From positions 99,186 to 163,185 of the forward strand of contig CAJNOP010000327.1 in assembly GCA_905250075.1 (NCBI GenBank): a stretch of DNA of 64,000 nt, given 5' to 3'. A program made the position numbers and the translations under genes. Below are positions 1-12,200 of the stretch, piece by piece (the stretch's first letter is position 1; each line of letters opens with the position of its first letter). The DNA comes from Rotaria sp. Silwood1 (Eukaryota; Rotifera; Eurotatoria; Philodinida; Philodinidae). The notes under the pieces are model-generated. The model searched no databases. It was not told the origin of the DNA and was given only the letters and a program-made list of their open reading frames with translations.

Positions 1-384
1 CATCTCACAAATGATTTCTTTGACTTGTCGATATAAAAATTGACTTAAATCTTCTCTTTACAATTTGATAATCATCGAAGTGTGTGTAAATCTAATTATA
101 CTAGTAAATCAATCCGATTTTATTATGATAAACTTTCAACGGTATTTATAATCTATGATTCATCTATAATATGATTCGTTATTAATCCTATCAAATAAAA
201 GTAACTAAAGTATTTTCATTCGATCATAGGTTATCCATTCAAATTTACTATTTTGGTTACTAGATGATGTAAAACAAAAGGACAAAACGTTCTTCTTTTT
301 TCTTATTTTTACAATCTAATAGAAAAAATTTATGTTACACTCTGACATTCGATAAAACATATATATTCATATTTTATTTTCTAG
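1..384. other. 5' flank of the UBIAD1 gene
   Basis: AT-rich non-coding sequence with no open frame of interest. It ends in a T-rich tract and an AG at 383-384, eleven bases before the UBIAD1 start codon. This is a good splice acceptor, so the last part is probably either a 5'-UTR intron or the outron of a trans-spliced transcript. Confidence 0.5.
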
Positions 385-395
385 TTTAAACAAGC

Positions 396-3300
396 ATGAA
401 TACTTTAGAAAATTATTTAATAGCTGTACGACCATGGTCATTTAGTACAAGTATGATGCCTGTTTTATTAGGTAGTGCTCTTGCTTATCCATCTTTACGT
501 GCCATGTCAATAATCGTTCTTCTTCTTACTTCAATATCGGCTTTATGTGTTCATGCAGCTGCTAATTTATTTAATACGTAAGTAAAAAAAACACACATAC
601 TCATTATTTTCTATTGTATAAAAAAAGAAAAACAAGTTTTTGTTTATGATATTTTTAAGATATTATGATTATATGCATGGTGTTGATACTCCATTAAATA
701 ATAATAATAAAGAGAATATAAATGATGTTGATACTATTGATGATCGAACATTAATTGAAGGTTTACTTAAACCAAATGATGTTGTTCGACTTGGTTTAAT
801 ATTATATGCAATTGGTACAATAGCTTTTCTTTTTTTAACAAATTTTTCACAAGCAAAAGAACCTTATTTGGCTATAATATTTTTTGGAGCTTTACCATTT
901 TCATTTCTTTATACAGGAGGCATTGGTAATTATTTATTTATTTATTTATTTAAATTTAAATAATTTTTCAAAATCAAATTTAACTAAAATTCAAAAAGTA
1001 AGAACAGATGAAATTTCTTTTGTATATCTATTCTAAAGAAATATATCGTAAGCTTCTTTCTTTTTGTTTTTTTTTGTACTCTATACCCTTGACAGAGTCT
1101 TTCGAGATAGTTTCCGAATTGATTCCAATGATCATATTCGAAAAACAAAAATATTGAACTTTAAATTTGTTGAAGAAATTTTTTCATACTTTAATAAGAG
1201 ACTTGTTATCTATGTGAAAAAGTATTTTGGAATTTTGAAAGAAATTCTCTCATTGACGAGAGAATTATCAGTTCTACACTCAGATTATGTTCATAAGAGT
1301 GTCTTTGTAATGAAGTTGACAGTGATTTTTGATCTGAAATTTTGCATTATTTTCAAAGTTTCAATGTAAAAAAAGAAAAAAATTCTATATCAGACTAAAA
1401 GAACATTATTTTTCGTTGAAATCTTTAAGATATTCTGCAGATTATTGTTCAATCGTTACACATATATATAGCTATTTGATGTTCTCTTTTTTCTTTTCTA
1501 TTTTCCGTTACTTTAAGGACATTTTTCTTTCATATATATACGTCTTTCAGTAAAGAAGAAGATCATTCTCGATTTTTCTCATTCTTCTTATTGTATACAT
1601 TCTTTGATTTGACTCAATAAATTATTCATTTTATTTGGTTGAAAAAGTGTATTCGATTTTACGTTGAATTTCTGTTTGTTTGATTTAAATCTAGTTCGAA
1701 AATTCAGTAAAACAATTCTTATTCGGCTCTAAAAGTATATGAATACGTGCCCTTGTAGATTTTTCTATTCTTACCAAAATGTCCTTGTGTACTCAACATA
1801 AGCTCAAACAGCGGGTATCAATTTGATTGATACATTCATTAGTGAGTTTCTATATTGATATGTTTTCTTTTATATTTTTTTTTTTTCATTAGTTCTTGCT
1901 ATTGATTTATTCTATTCATTCGAGTGAATCTTGACTCAATAAATTATTCAAAGAGAATAAGACATATCTCGATAACTATGCTAAAGAACTTATTGTTGTT
2001 ATTGTTCGAGGCAAAATAAAGGATTATTTTATTGTTATAATATTTTTTTCAATAAAAGTTTAAATTCATTTATATGTTATCTGATAATGAAATCGAAAAA
2101 AAAAATTTCAATAACTAAAATACATTTATGAATATTTTAAATAGTACAATTTTAAAATTTTGCTATTAATAAAAATACATAGATTTTAGATGTCACAGTT
2201 GTTATATGATAAACATAAAAAAAAGTGTCCATCGAGCAATTTATAACTTTGAACAAAAATAAAACAGATGCCATGACAGGCGTTATTAATATATGAACTA
2301 TTTTCTATATATACAGTGATTTGCAAAAAAAAACTTGGAGCAATCTGTCAACACAAAGATTTGACATTTCCAAGCTTTTCGTGAAGACATCTCTTTCTGT
2401 TTTTGTAGATTTATATTTAGTAGGGTATCTACTAAAGATATTCATTTACTTTATCGATTTTTGTTTTTTTTCGTTATTAAAGTCAAACAATATGAAATCA
2501 TATCATATTTCTCTATTATATTATTGAAATCAGGGAATTCGTTCAGCAAGAAAAAAAAACCCATCGAGCTACAAACACATTTTTGCCTACAATTACTTAT
2601 CAATTGGAGCAGCTTAGAAAACAAAGTTCTTTATAGTATCGAAATTATGGGCAACCGTAAGATTGATACTACATGCAGCTGAGTATGGAATCAGTTCATT
2701 TCGTGAAATAGCAAAGTCACGCTCGAAGAATCGCTTGAAAAGTCACAAAACCAATGTCTATTGATTGTTTCATAATATTTCAATCATTTTCGGTCCGATT
2801 CAAATTCGCGCGGATAGGCAACCAATCTAAAATATGAAAAATACTAGTCGTCACTACTATTTCTCATATTTTTTAGACTGATCACTCAACAATTCGAATC
2901 TTAATCCTATCGAAAATGTTTGAAATATGTGAAACATCGAGTTGAGAAAAGAAAACTAAAGACTTTTTACAAACGAAAAAAATGAACGTATAATGAAGAA
3001 TACCGAGGCCCGTTAGGAAAGTTTCCGGACTGATTTTATTAAAAAACAATAAGAAGCGCTGCTGTATTTGTATCATTGTCTGCGCGTAGTTCATACAGTC
3101 CTCTATCTATAGATATCATAAGCTCAGTTGAATTATACATACATACGAAAATATCAAAATAGATTTTAGACCACTGTTTATACACTGACAGAAAATCAAA
3201 AATTTTGCGCATCGCTCAGTGATAAAATTTCTTGGTCTTGGGGAGGTCATGCCTCATTCAATATTTATGAATATATAATGATAGTTAATGATGATCGATT

Positions 3301-4594
3301 ATCTATCACTCACTACAGTTTCCGAATGGAATCATTTTGATGAAGACGGATTATCATGCATTGTTAATAATCCACATGTGAATAGCATAACTGTTAAAAC
3401 TTTTAGAAGCCAGTTGATCGAAGATAATCGAATCGCATCTGGATAAATCACGGACACTATCAGCTTTCCAAATTTACAGCGCGTAGTATATTATACGATC
3501 AATTACATATGACTAAAGGTAGTTTACGTTAATATCGCATTCTCTAACAGTATGTGAACGACGTATCCACTATACCTAGAATCATCATTAATAGTTAGTT
3601 ATTCATCTTTAGAACGACGAGTCCATTCATATACCGTAGTATGTGATAGAGTAGTATCACTGTAAACTATCCCCATATATTCATAGATATTGAATGACAA
3701 CTAGCCTTTCAAAGCATTAATCTTTGCCCCAGTTTTTAGTTTTTCATCAGTGTATAAACAGTGGTCGAAAATCTATTTCGATATTTTCGTATGTATGTAT
3801 AATTCAACTGAGCTTATGATATCTATAGATAGAAGACTGTATGAACTATGCGCAGACAATGATACAAATACAGCAGCGCTTCTTATTGTTTTTTAATCAA
3901 AATCAGTCCGAAAACTTTTCTAACGGCCCTCGTATTTCTTGAACATAATGATAATGATAAATTATGTCCTAGAATAAAATAATCTCACTGTATTTAGCAA
4001 TAACAGTTATATTGTATTTCACATTTTAATTTTATAGGATATTCTCAAACAACTTATTTATTTTTTGGATAAAAATTCGAAGTTATTTTGTTTGTTAATT
4101 TAGGATTTAAATATATAGCTCTTGGTGATATAATTATATTATTAACATTTGGTCCTATTACAGTTGTTTATTCATATATGGCACAAGCAGGTCATTATAG
4201 TATTTATCCAATATTTTATGCATTACCTTTAACATTAAATACTGAAGCTATACTACATAGCAATAATACACGTGATATGAAACATGATAAATCTGTTGGT
4301 ATATTAACATTACCAATATTACTTGGTAAACGATATTCATATTATCTTTATTGTTTACTTATTTATTCACCATATATAATAATAATATATATTATGATAA
4401 ATATATCATGGTATTGTTTTTTACCATTATTAACTATAATTTATGCATATCGTTTATGTGAAGAATTTAAACATGATCAATTAATTAAATTACCAAATCG
4501 AACAGCTCTATTAAATTTTTTACTTGGATTTCTTTATATAATTTCAATTATTATAACAAATACAATACGAAAAGAGCAACAATTTCTTTTTTGA
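396..4594 (+). CDS. UBIAD1: UbiA prenyltransferase domain-containing protein 1 (menaquinone-4 / CoQ-type prenyltransferase)
   Basis: Exons 396-577, 660-925 and 4104-4594 give 312 residues, close to the usual 330-340. UBIAD1 is a polytopic membrane enzyme of the ER/Golgi that joins a polyprenyl chain to a naphthoquinone or benzoquinone ring. The first Asp-rich motif follows NTYYDYMHGVDT, with an Asn-rich insert of about ten residues before DDRTL. The family hallmark FLYTGGIGFKYIALGD spans the second splice junction. The second metal-binding motif is HSNNTRDMKHDK in exon 3. Alternating hydrophobic helices run through the whole protein. The start at 396 gives an N-terminus beginning at the YLIAVRPWSFS motif, which is where the UbiA fold begins. 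Intron 2 is 3.2 kb, far longer than the neighbours' introns, because it holds two nested transposons. A possible poly(A) signal lies at 4756-4761. Assignment is by sequence family, and substrate is inferred. Confidence 0.93.
2888..2980 (+). pseudogene. Fragment of Tc1-like transposase
   Basis: The + frame beginning at 2894 reads SNLNPIENV, then a stop, NM, a stop, and NIELRKEN. This matches the conserved C-terminal part of the Tc1 DDE domain (the SPDLNPIENVW region and the basic stretch that follows). Stops replace the expected tryptophans and the acidic residue of SPD is gone (SN), so the copy cannot make active enzyme. Confidence 0.6.
3003..3932. mobile_element. Mariner-type non-autonomous element (MITE) with ~190-bp inverted repeats
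   Basis: Long terminal inverted repeats of about 190 bases occupy roughly 3003-3195 and 3742-3932. Outermost bases read CCGAGGCCCGTTAGGAAAG on the left and the complement of CGAGGGCCGTTAGAAAAG on the right, and a TA flanks each end (3001-3002, 3933-3934). TA duplication and CGAGG(G)-type tips are typical of Tc1/mariner elements. The arms match almost base for base. The unique centre of about 540 bases has no open frame. The element is inserted into the older Tc1 remnant, so it is the younger of the two. Confidence 0.8.
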
Positions 4595-4871
4595 AAACAA
4601 CAAAAAAGCAAAAAAAAAAAATCTCATTTCTATATATATAGTTAATTAAAAAAACAAAAAAAAAAAACCTCATTGTTTTGTTTTCTCGTATAAAACTAGT
4701 CGATTTATCTGTTGACTTTATTTATTCTTCAAAAAACAAAAACAAAAAAAAAGATAATAAAACATATTTTAGATATGTTCAAATTTATTTATTAATTTTT
4801 AAAAGAAAAATTAATATCTATGTTTTCTCATGTCTACGAATACAATTAAAAATAATGAACAACAACAACAA
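4595..4871. other. Short spacer between UBIAD1 and the SLC25 carrier gene
   Basis: There are only 277 bases between the UBIAD1 stop and the next start codon, same strand. The spacer holds poly-A and poly-T tracts, an AATAAA at 4756-4761 and, just after it, an acceptor-like ATATTTTAG ending near 4773. That order (poly(A) signal then acceptor) is what an operon junction processed by trans-splicing would look like, but the evidence is only suggestive. Confidence 0.4.
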
Positions 4872-7279
4872 ATGAATATCAATCGTTCTTCCTATGCTCA
4901 TTTACTTGCTGGAGGGTTGGTTAGAATATTGACAAAAAAAAAATAAAAATATGATTTTATTTTTATAATCTAGTCTTGCTGGTACACTTGGTGCTGTACT
5001 AACATGTCCATTAGAGGTTATTAAAACTCGATATCAATCATCAAAAAATGCATTTGCTCAAGAACGAAATCATCTTAATTTAAAGTCATCCATGAGTAAT
5101 ACAACTTCTCATCATACGTTCTCAGGTATTAGAAGTCCAAGTATTATGAATTCACTTCGGTATAAGTTTTTGTTTTTTTGTTTTTTTTATTTATTTTAAA
5201 AATTTCAAAATTTAGGCATATTATCAAATATGAAGGCATTCCAGGTCTTTTTAAAGGTCTTATACCAAATTTGATTGGTGTTGCACCATCACGGTATGAA
5301 TAAAAGATTTAGTTTTTCTTTTGAGTTATGTTAAAATTAATATTTTAGAGCGATTTATTTTTTTGCTTATGCAAATACAAAATCATTTTTAGTAGAAGAA
5401 TTCGAACGAGAAACACCTCTAGTACATATAACATCAGCAGCTGCTGCAGGTAATTCTTAAAATAAAATATTACGAATTGATTATTTATATATTTAAGGTA
5501 TTGCTATGTCTACATGTACAAATCCATTATGGTTTATTAAAACTCGACTTCAAATTGATCAGGGGTAAGGAATAACATATAAAATGTTTAAAAACAAAAC
5601 GATTTAGACATGCATTGAATTCAAAAGTTTAGATTTGATACGGACTATCAAGTCTAACCTTCTGAAATATACACGAATTTGCACTGTAATTGTTCGTTAA
5701 TGCACGCCTAAAGATATTATTTTTTTTTATAAAGAATTTCTATGAAATTTCTAAAGATTTTCTTTTTTTATACAAAGAGAAAAAAAAAATCTAACATTAA
5801 TTTTAATAATAATTTCAACATCTGATAGAAAATCTAAAATACAAAGCTCATTCTTAATTCATTTTAGGTTCACTTAAAATGTATTTTATAATATCAAGTA
5901 ACATTAATTCCTTTATTTCTAATATAGATCATAACAAATATTTTCTATTTGTTATGAACTATATTAGAAAAATTTATTGCACATATTTTGAATGTAATCA
6001 AGAATTTCAATTATATTATAGATATAGATATATATTTTATAAAATCATTATTTATTTATTTTAGAAATCTTCGTGCAATTGATCTTATACGAAATGTTTA
6101 TCGTGAAAATGGTATTTGGGGTTTTTATAAAGGTATAAGATAATGAATTTTACATTAAAAAAAAAAAAAGCAAAATTTCAATGTTGTTGTTGTTTTTTTT
6201 TATCTTTATTTAAATAAATTCAAGGTATATCGGCATCATATGTTGGTGTATCAGAAACAATAGTTCATTTTGTAATTTATGAACAAATAAAAGCACAATT
6301 ACAATTAATGCAAACACGTCAAAATCGTTTAATGGATGAAACAGGTTTATATAGTTTTCTATCTTATATAATATCTGCAGCATGTTCAAAAACATTTGCA
6401 ACAACATTATGTTATCCTCATGAAGTTGTTCGAACACGTTTAAGAGAAGAGGGTATTAAATATCGAACATTTATGCAAACATTAAAAACAGTTTATTATG
6501 AAGAAAATTTTGCTGGATTATATCGTGGTTTATTAACACATCTTATTCGACAAATTCCAGTAAGAAAATAATTCTGTCGGTTTTCATGACCACCGTTAAA
6601 TTGAAAAATCACTTATAGTAGTTCAGGACACATCCAATACTAACGACACCTTTGTCAAGTTGATAATGCCAACATATTTGGAAATTAACTTATGTAAAAT
6701 TCTTTCTAATAGTCAAGGTCTGATTGTTACTGAATCTTGTATATTTGATAATTGACGTTATTGCTTGGTTCGCATCGAATATTCATCGTTTGAATAAAAA
6801 AATCTTTTACGAAATCTCGATCTGTTTTTCGTTAAGGAAAATTTTACTAAATAAAAATTAGCACTTAGTTCTTCATTAGACACAATATCATCTTTGAAAA
6901 AAAAACACGAAATATTCTTCGCATTGCATGATGTGGTTACGGTGTTTTACTTCTAGGAAAGTTACATGTTGATGACATCACATTGAATTATTTTCCAAAG
7001 GTTTAAGTCTCTATAAAATGATATAAGTGACTTTTCAATTTAAAAATGTGATTCAGAATCCTTTATTCTAAATTATTTTTTTTTTAATATTTTAATATAT
7101 AGAATACAGCAATTATGATGAGTACGTATGAACTTGTTATTGCATTTCTTTCATCAAATTCAAGTATGTCAACATCATCATCATCATCATCGGTTGAAAT
7201 AACAACTTTACAAACAAAAAAAGTTCTATTAAATCATGTTGATGTCGAAGCAAATGCAGTAAATGAATCCGAGTTATAA
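4872..7279 (+). CDS. SLC25A36: Mitochondrial carrier, pyrimidine nucleotide type (SLC25A33/SLC25A36 family)
   Basis: Eight exons (4872-4915, 4974-5159, 5216-5293, 5349-5449, 5498-5564, 6065-6132, 6225-6559, 7103-7279) encode 351 residues. The three carrier repeats are all present. Repeat 1 has CPLEVIKTRYQ, repeat 2 has NPLWFIKTRLQ and repeat 3 has YPHEVVRTRLREEG. The Trp in place of the usual acidic residue in repeat 2 is characteristic of the pyrimidine nucleotide/folate/FAD branch. The runs GLIPNLIGVAPSRAIYF and SASYVGVSETVIHFVIYE point to SLC25A33/36, which move pyrimidine nucleotides across the inner mitochondrial membrane. The protein is about 40 residues longer than human SLC25A36, mostly from an extended loop after repeat 1 and a Ser-rich C-terminal tail. 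An ATG at 4855 is closed by a stop after six codons, so 4872 is used. A33 versus A36 cannot be decided here. Confidence 0.92.
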
Positions 7280-8008
7280 ATAGTTAAATATTTTCCGTAG
7301 TTTTGTATATTTAAGTACAAAAAAAAGTAACCTAGATTAGTTGTTCATATCACTTCGTTTCATAAAAATTTTATTTCTATAACAACTTTGATATTTTTTT
7401 TTTTTTTATTTTGTTCTTATACCGGTGTATGTGAAAAAACATAATGTTGTAACTTGCTTTAACAAACTGAATATCATATACATATATATATTTTCTTTTT
7501 TTGTGTGTTTAATTGAAAAACGGGTGCTCGTTTTTTCATCTAGTTATTTGCTAAATATTGAAAGTTGTTTTTTCTTGTGCCAAAAATGACTGTTCGGTTT
7601 GTTTTTTTTTCTTTGTTTTACATTACACATTTGTTTTGGTATTTTAGTATGTGAATTTTTTTGTGTTTTGATAATTGTGAACGTTTGATTATATTTTGAC
7701 ATACATATTTCACAAAATGAAAAAAAAAAACAATCAATCAATCGAACGATTACGAGATTTTATATGAATAGATATATTTAAATAAAAAGATATTAATTTA
7801 TAACTAAAGATTTCTATTCGAACTATGATAACAACAAAAGTCATATACTCGAAAAAGAACATTTTATTAAATAAAAATTTCAATGTGAAACAAAGCTGAG
7901 TGATTAAATAGGACCGTTCTGGTGTTCTGATCTGGCATTGATGAGACAAATCACTTTTCAAAAGAAATGATGTTTAAATTTTATGAATAATTAGAAATGT
8001 CTAGAATT
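7280..8008. other. 3' flank of the carrier gene
   Basis: AT-rich with homopolymer tracts. Short open frames on the minus strand here have no family resemblance and look like chance. No gene seen. Confidence 0.5.
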
Positions 8009-8406
8009 TAGTGGCGGATCCAGGATATTTTAGTATGCTGGATTTCATCTTTAGAGCATGGGATCCAGATGAAACTTATAGAGATATGATATTGGACTCA
8101 AATGATGAGTTTTTATCGAAAGATTTTTGCAATAGGAGTTTGCGAAAAAAATTAGCANNNNNNNNNNNNNNNNNNNNNNNNNNNNNNNNNNNNNNNNNNN
8201 NNNNNNNNNNNNNNNNNNNNNNNNNNNNNNNNNNNNNNNNNNNNNNNNNNNNNNNNNTGCTAATTTTTTTCGCAAACTCCTATTGCAAAAATCTTTCGAT
8301 AAAAGCTCATCGTTTGAGTCCAATATCATACCTCTATAAGTTTCATCTGGATCCCATGCTCTAAAGATGAAATCCAGCATAGTAAAAAATCCTGGATCTG
8401 CCACTA
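8009..8406. mobile_element. hAT-like palindromic (foldback) element interrupted by an assembly gap
   Basis: The left arm starts TAGTGGCGGATCCAGGA and the right arm ends with its complement ...CCTGGATCTGCCACTA. The two arms are nearly identical for about 148 bases. A run of 100 N (8158-8257) sits exactly where the centre of the palindrome should be. An intact relative lies at 42211-42835 and shows what the missing middle probably looks like. The open frames that read through the N run on each strand are mirror images of the arms and are not genes. Partial flanking duplication TAGAATT is visible on both sides but is offset by three bases on the right. Confidence 0.8.
8158..8257. other. Assembly gap (100 N)
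   Basis: Exactly 100 N, the conventional size for a gap of unknown length. From the intact copy at 42211-42835 the real missing sequence is probably about 300 bases of hairpin centre, not 100. Confidence 0.95.
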
Positions 8407-9297
8407 CAGTAGAATTGTTTAGTTTTTCGCAGACTCTTCGTTCTCGACATATCAAAATTGCACTGAATTCTTCAACAAAAAACTATCGTCTACCTCATAT
8501 CACATTGAAAATCGACTTTTAACTTCAAACTTTGCATAACATTAATACACAAGAAAGTTTCGAATATATAATATCTTATGATAAGAGATATTAGATAAGT
8601 TACAACTTGTACAGATGCATTATACATGTTACAGTAATCATGAAATTTGAAAGAATTAATTCAATCTTCGAACGGACGCCACAAAGTCATGAACGAGACT
8701 AATCGTTTTGATCCTAGTTGAGGTTTTTTGCAAGACTCGCATTACCTCTAATAGTCTTCATCTTGGAGATTTATTACTTTGTTTAATTCACTAACATTTC
8801 GTTTATTCTACATGTTTGTATCACTCTATTGTTACCGAAGTAGTCATATCTCAATAATTTTCTCATAAACTATTAGAATATATGAGTCATGAAAATGTGA
8901 CATTTGATCTGATCATGTTTTTGGAACCATCTTGCCACATTGGTCGTATACATCTTAGTTCAGCTCTACTATCAAAATATACATTGGTCAATGAAATCTA
9001 TATATGGCTAACTATGATCAAGGTGTCTAAAAATCAAAGTGAATATTTATTTATCTTCTGATTGAAAAGTGTTAATTCAACTTTTTGAATAAATTTTATC
9101 GATATATTAACAAGAGAAATCATAGAAGAAAAAAACTTTTTGTTTTTTTAATGAGCAATTATGTTGTTCATATGGAAGGAAAGATAAACTTCACATAATG
9201 CTTATCTCTTTCGTTCACATAGAAACAATCGTATTATTAATAGTATAACATCTCACATCATTTGTATTATTATTCATTCAACAAAAAAAAACAAAGA
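8407..9297. other. Non-coding 5' flank of the guanylate cyclase gene
   Basis: AT-rich, no recognisable coding sequence, no repeat recognised. It probably contains the promoter of the downstream receptor gene. Confidence 0.4.
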
Positions 9298-12200
9298 ATG
9301 TTCATCCTGGTAATATAGATGTTAATATATACTTCTTTCTAATTTAATATAATAATTTTTTATTAAATAGTTTATAATTACAAGTTTTTTTATTACATGT
9401 TTGACATGGCATAATATGGATAATAGTCGATTTCATTGTTGGCCATCAAATGCATCATCAATATTAACAGAAACACTTGCACAACATGGTTATAATTGTA
9501 AAGGTAAATGTAAATATTTTCATTGTTTTTTTTTCATGTGAAATAATATGAATAATACAGGTGTTGACGTAAATTGGATTCAACCTCCACCAAAACAAGG
9601 TAAATTTTGTTTTTCAAATTTAATCATTTTTAGTTTTATTCTATAAATTTTAATTTGTATATTATAGTTACTCAAGATGTTCCATTTAATGTATCATATT
9701 CAATTGATTTATCATCTGAATTCTTTGATTGGGCAATTTATCAATTACCTAAACCATTATATAAGTTTGTATTCTTCATGTTCTATTAAACAAAAAAAAA
9801 AAAAACGTTTTTCTTTGATTAGATTATCAAATCAAACGATGAATAGTAGTCAAGCATGGTATCATTGGTGTACAACACATGAATCTACTGTTGATCCTAC
9901 TGATCCAAGAATTGAATCTGATGCATGTATATGGCATATTAATATACATGCATGTACACTTGGACGTACTGTTCCATATTGTGGACCTTGGTAAATTTTC
10001 TTTTTTTTTGAAATACGATTAAAGATCGTATATGAATAACGTCTTGTTATCATAGGTAGTAGAGCGAAAAATGGAAAAATTTTTTAAATGATGACAAGAG
10101 AGTGAAATAAGGAAGAACAATCATTTACTTAGAACAGTGGTAGACGTTGCGAGAGGGAAAGAGATAATCTCTTGCCTGCAAGGAATTTTTTTTCGATTTT
10201 TCTAAGCAATGAAGACTACTTTGAATAATGAGTTGAGAAAGTATATTCTATCGATAATCTACTACTTTCTTTCCAAAACTCTAGAACAGATATTGACTTA
10301 GAAGTATTGTTAACACTTTTTTATTAATTTAAAGACAAATAGAATATTGTCAAACTTCATAATGTTTTGCAAGACACAAGTGAAAAGAAATGATATACTG
10401 AATATTGTTCGTATACTCACTTTTTGTGCTGTTTGTTCAACACTTGTCACCGAAAGCATTCACATTTTCACTTTCTTCGTAATCAAAAAAAAACCGTACA
10501 ATTAATTAGTTCATCCTATCTAGGCCAAGATGTTTCAAAATCCATGTAGCCCTGTAAATGTATCATTTAACACTTGGTTAAATGCAACATTCAGAAAAAT
10601 ACAAGACAACTCTTACTCAAAGAATTTTCGCTTGTCAAATATAACTTCAGGACAAATTCGGTAAAGTTTTTCAAATATCTGAATCTCTTCAACCCTGAGA
10701 GCTCGACCGTCTTTGTTTGTTGAAAATCTTTTATGATAAATACTTTGTTTTTATTTAAGGATTCCACCAAGTGGTGAAATATATCATAGTTTAGCTTTAG
10801 CAGGACCTTCAGCTCGTGGTAAGTTATTATTGAGATTTAAAAAAAAAGAAAAATTTGACAATTAATATGTAGTTTACGAAAGTACGGTGATTATACCTGT
10901 GTTTGGAATCATTGAAATCATTGCACATTTTAAAATTGGTATTGAAGATTGGATTCATATTGCGTTAGTTAGTTCAAATATACAAGTTAGTCGTAAAGCA
11001 AGTATGTAGTTTATTGTCTTGTTTTTTTAGGAATGACAAAATTAAGTTTTTTTTTTAGTTTGTGGAGATCAATATTGTGATTTAAACTATGAAAATTGTT
11101 CAAATTGTCCAATAGATTGTGGTAAATGTCCATTGAAACCTATTCATATTGGTTTAATTACAACGGGTTGTGCACTTTTTATTTCTTTATTTATTGGATT
11201 TTTTCTAGTAAGTTGAAATATATGAACTATTATTGAATACTTCATTTATGTATTATATATAGTATTTTAAAATTCAAGAACAACGTCTTTTATGGGATCC
11301 AAGTTGGATTATTGATGTAAAAGAAGTTCAACGTAAGATAAACCAAAAACTAGCAAACAGTATAAACATGATTAAAGAATGAAATCAGTAAAACGAATGA
11401 GATAGGTCATACCATACAAATTGATTAGTAGAAACATTCAATTGAGTAAATTAATAAGGCATCTCTTATTTTTGTATTTTTATGTTATGGTCCTCGACTC
11501 TTCAGATATTCATTCGTTTGATTTCGAATGAATATTCATAATTGAATACATCTATCATTCAAAATAGAAGATTAAAGTATATCGAATCATGTCTGTAACT
11601 TGTTTTCAATCTTCAGAGTTGAAAGATGTTCTGAAAATTATTTGCTGTATCATTCTGAGTAATATCAAATAGAATTCGATTTGCTAGTTTTTAAGGATTG
11701 AAAAACTAACGATGATTTTCATCTTCAAAAGTTCTTATTGAAAATAAAATTCTTTAAACAAATCAATATTTCAATTTCTAATAGAATTCATACTAATTGA
11801 AAATAAATTTAATTGAATAATTTTGTTAATCATTACATATATTTTCTTTTTTTTTTAAATAATTATCATATTTTATTATTTCAAGCATTTCGTTCACAAT
11901 ATTCAATAAGTTTAACATCATTAAATGATGTAAAAAAGACAAATATTAGTAGACAAACAAGTGAAACTAATTTAAGTATTACAACAAATTTTTCAAATAT
12001 TAGTTGTACACAACAAATTTTTTGTCTTGCTGGTTATTTGTAAGTTTTATCAAATTTGTTTTTGATCCAAAAAAGAAAATTTTATTTTTATTTTTATTTT
12101 TTTTAGAAGACATACTTGTGTAGCTATTCGTAAATATAAACATAAACATTTTCAATTAACACGTCATGTACGTGAACAAGTTCGTCTTGTACGAACATTT

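Larger units (their letters stand above)
2314..3990 (+). mobile_element. Decayed Tc1-like DNA transposon, split by a later insertion
   Basis: This lies inside intron 2 of UBIAD1. It starts CAGTGATTTGC directly after a TA (2312-2313) and ends in CACTG directly before a TA (3991-3992), the termini and target duplication expected of Tc1 elements. The inside carries broken coding sequence. At 2894-2920 the + strand reads SNLNPIENV, the classic Tc1 transposase motif that surrounds the second catalytic Asp. It is followed by NM and NIELRKEN with in-frame stops at expected Trp positions. Without the inserted MITE (3003-3932) only about 750 bases remain, so most of the transposase is deleted. The family call is good. 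The exact ends are an inference from short termini. Confidence 0.6.

Noticed and set aside
2882-3094. Minus-strand 70-residue open frame
   Set aside because: Spans the boundary between the Tc1 remnant and the MITE arm; chance frame.
8011-8455. Open frames on both strands running through the N gap
   Set aside because: They are the two arms of one palindrome read in opposite directions, with X residues in the middle. The same peptide appears at 42183-42368 for the same reason.
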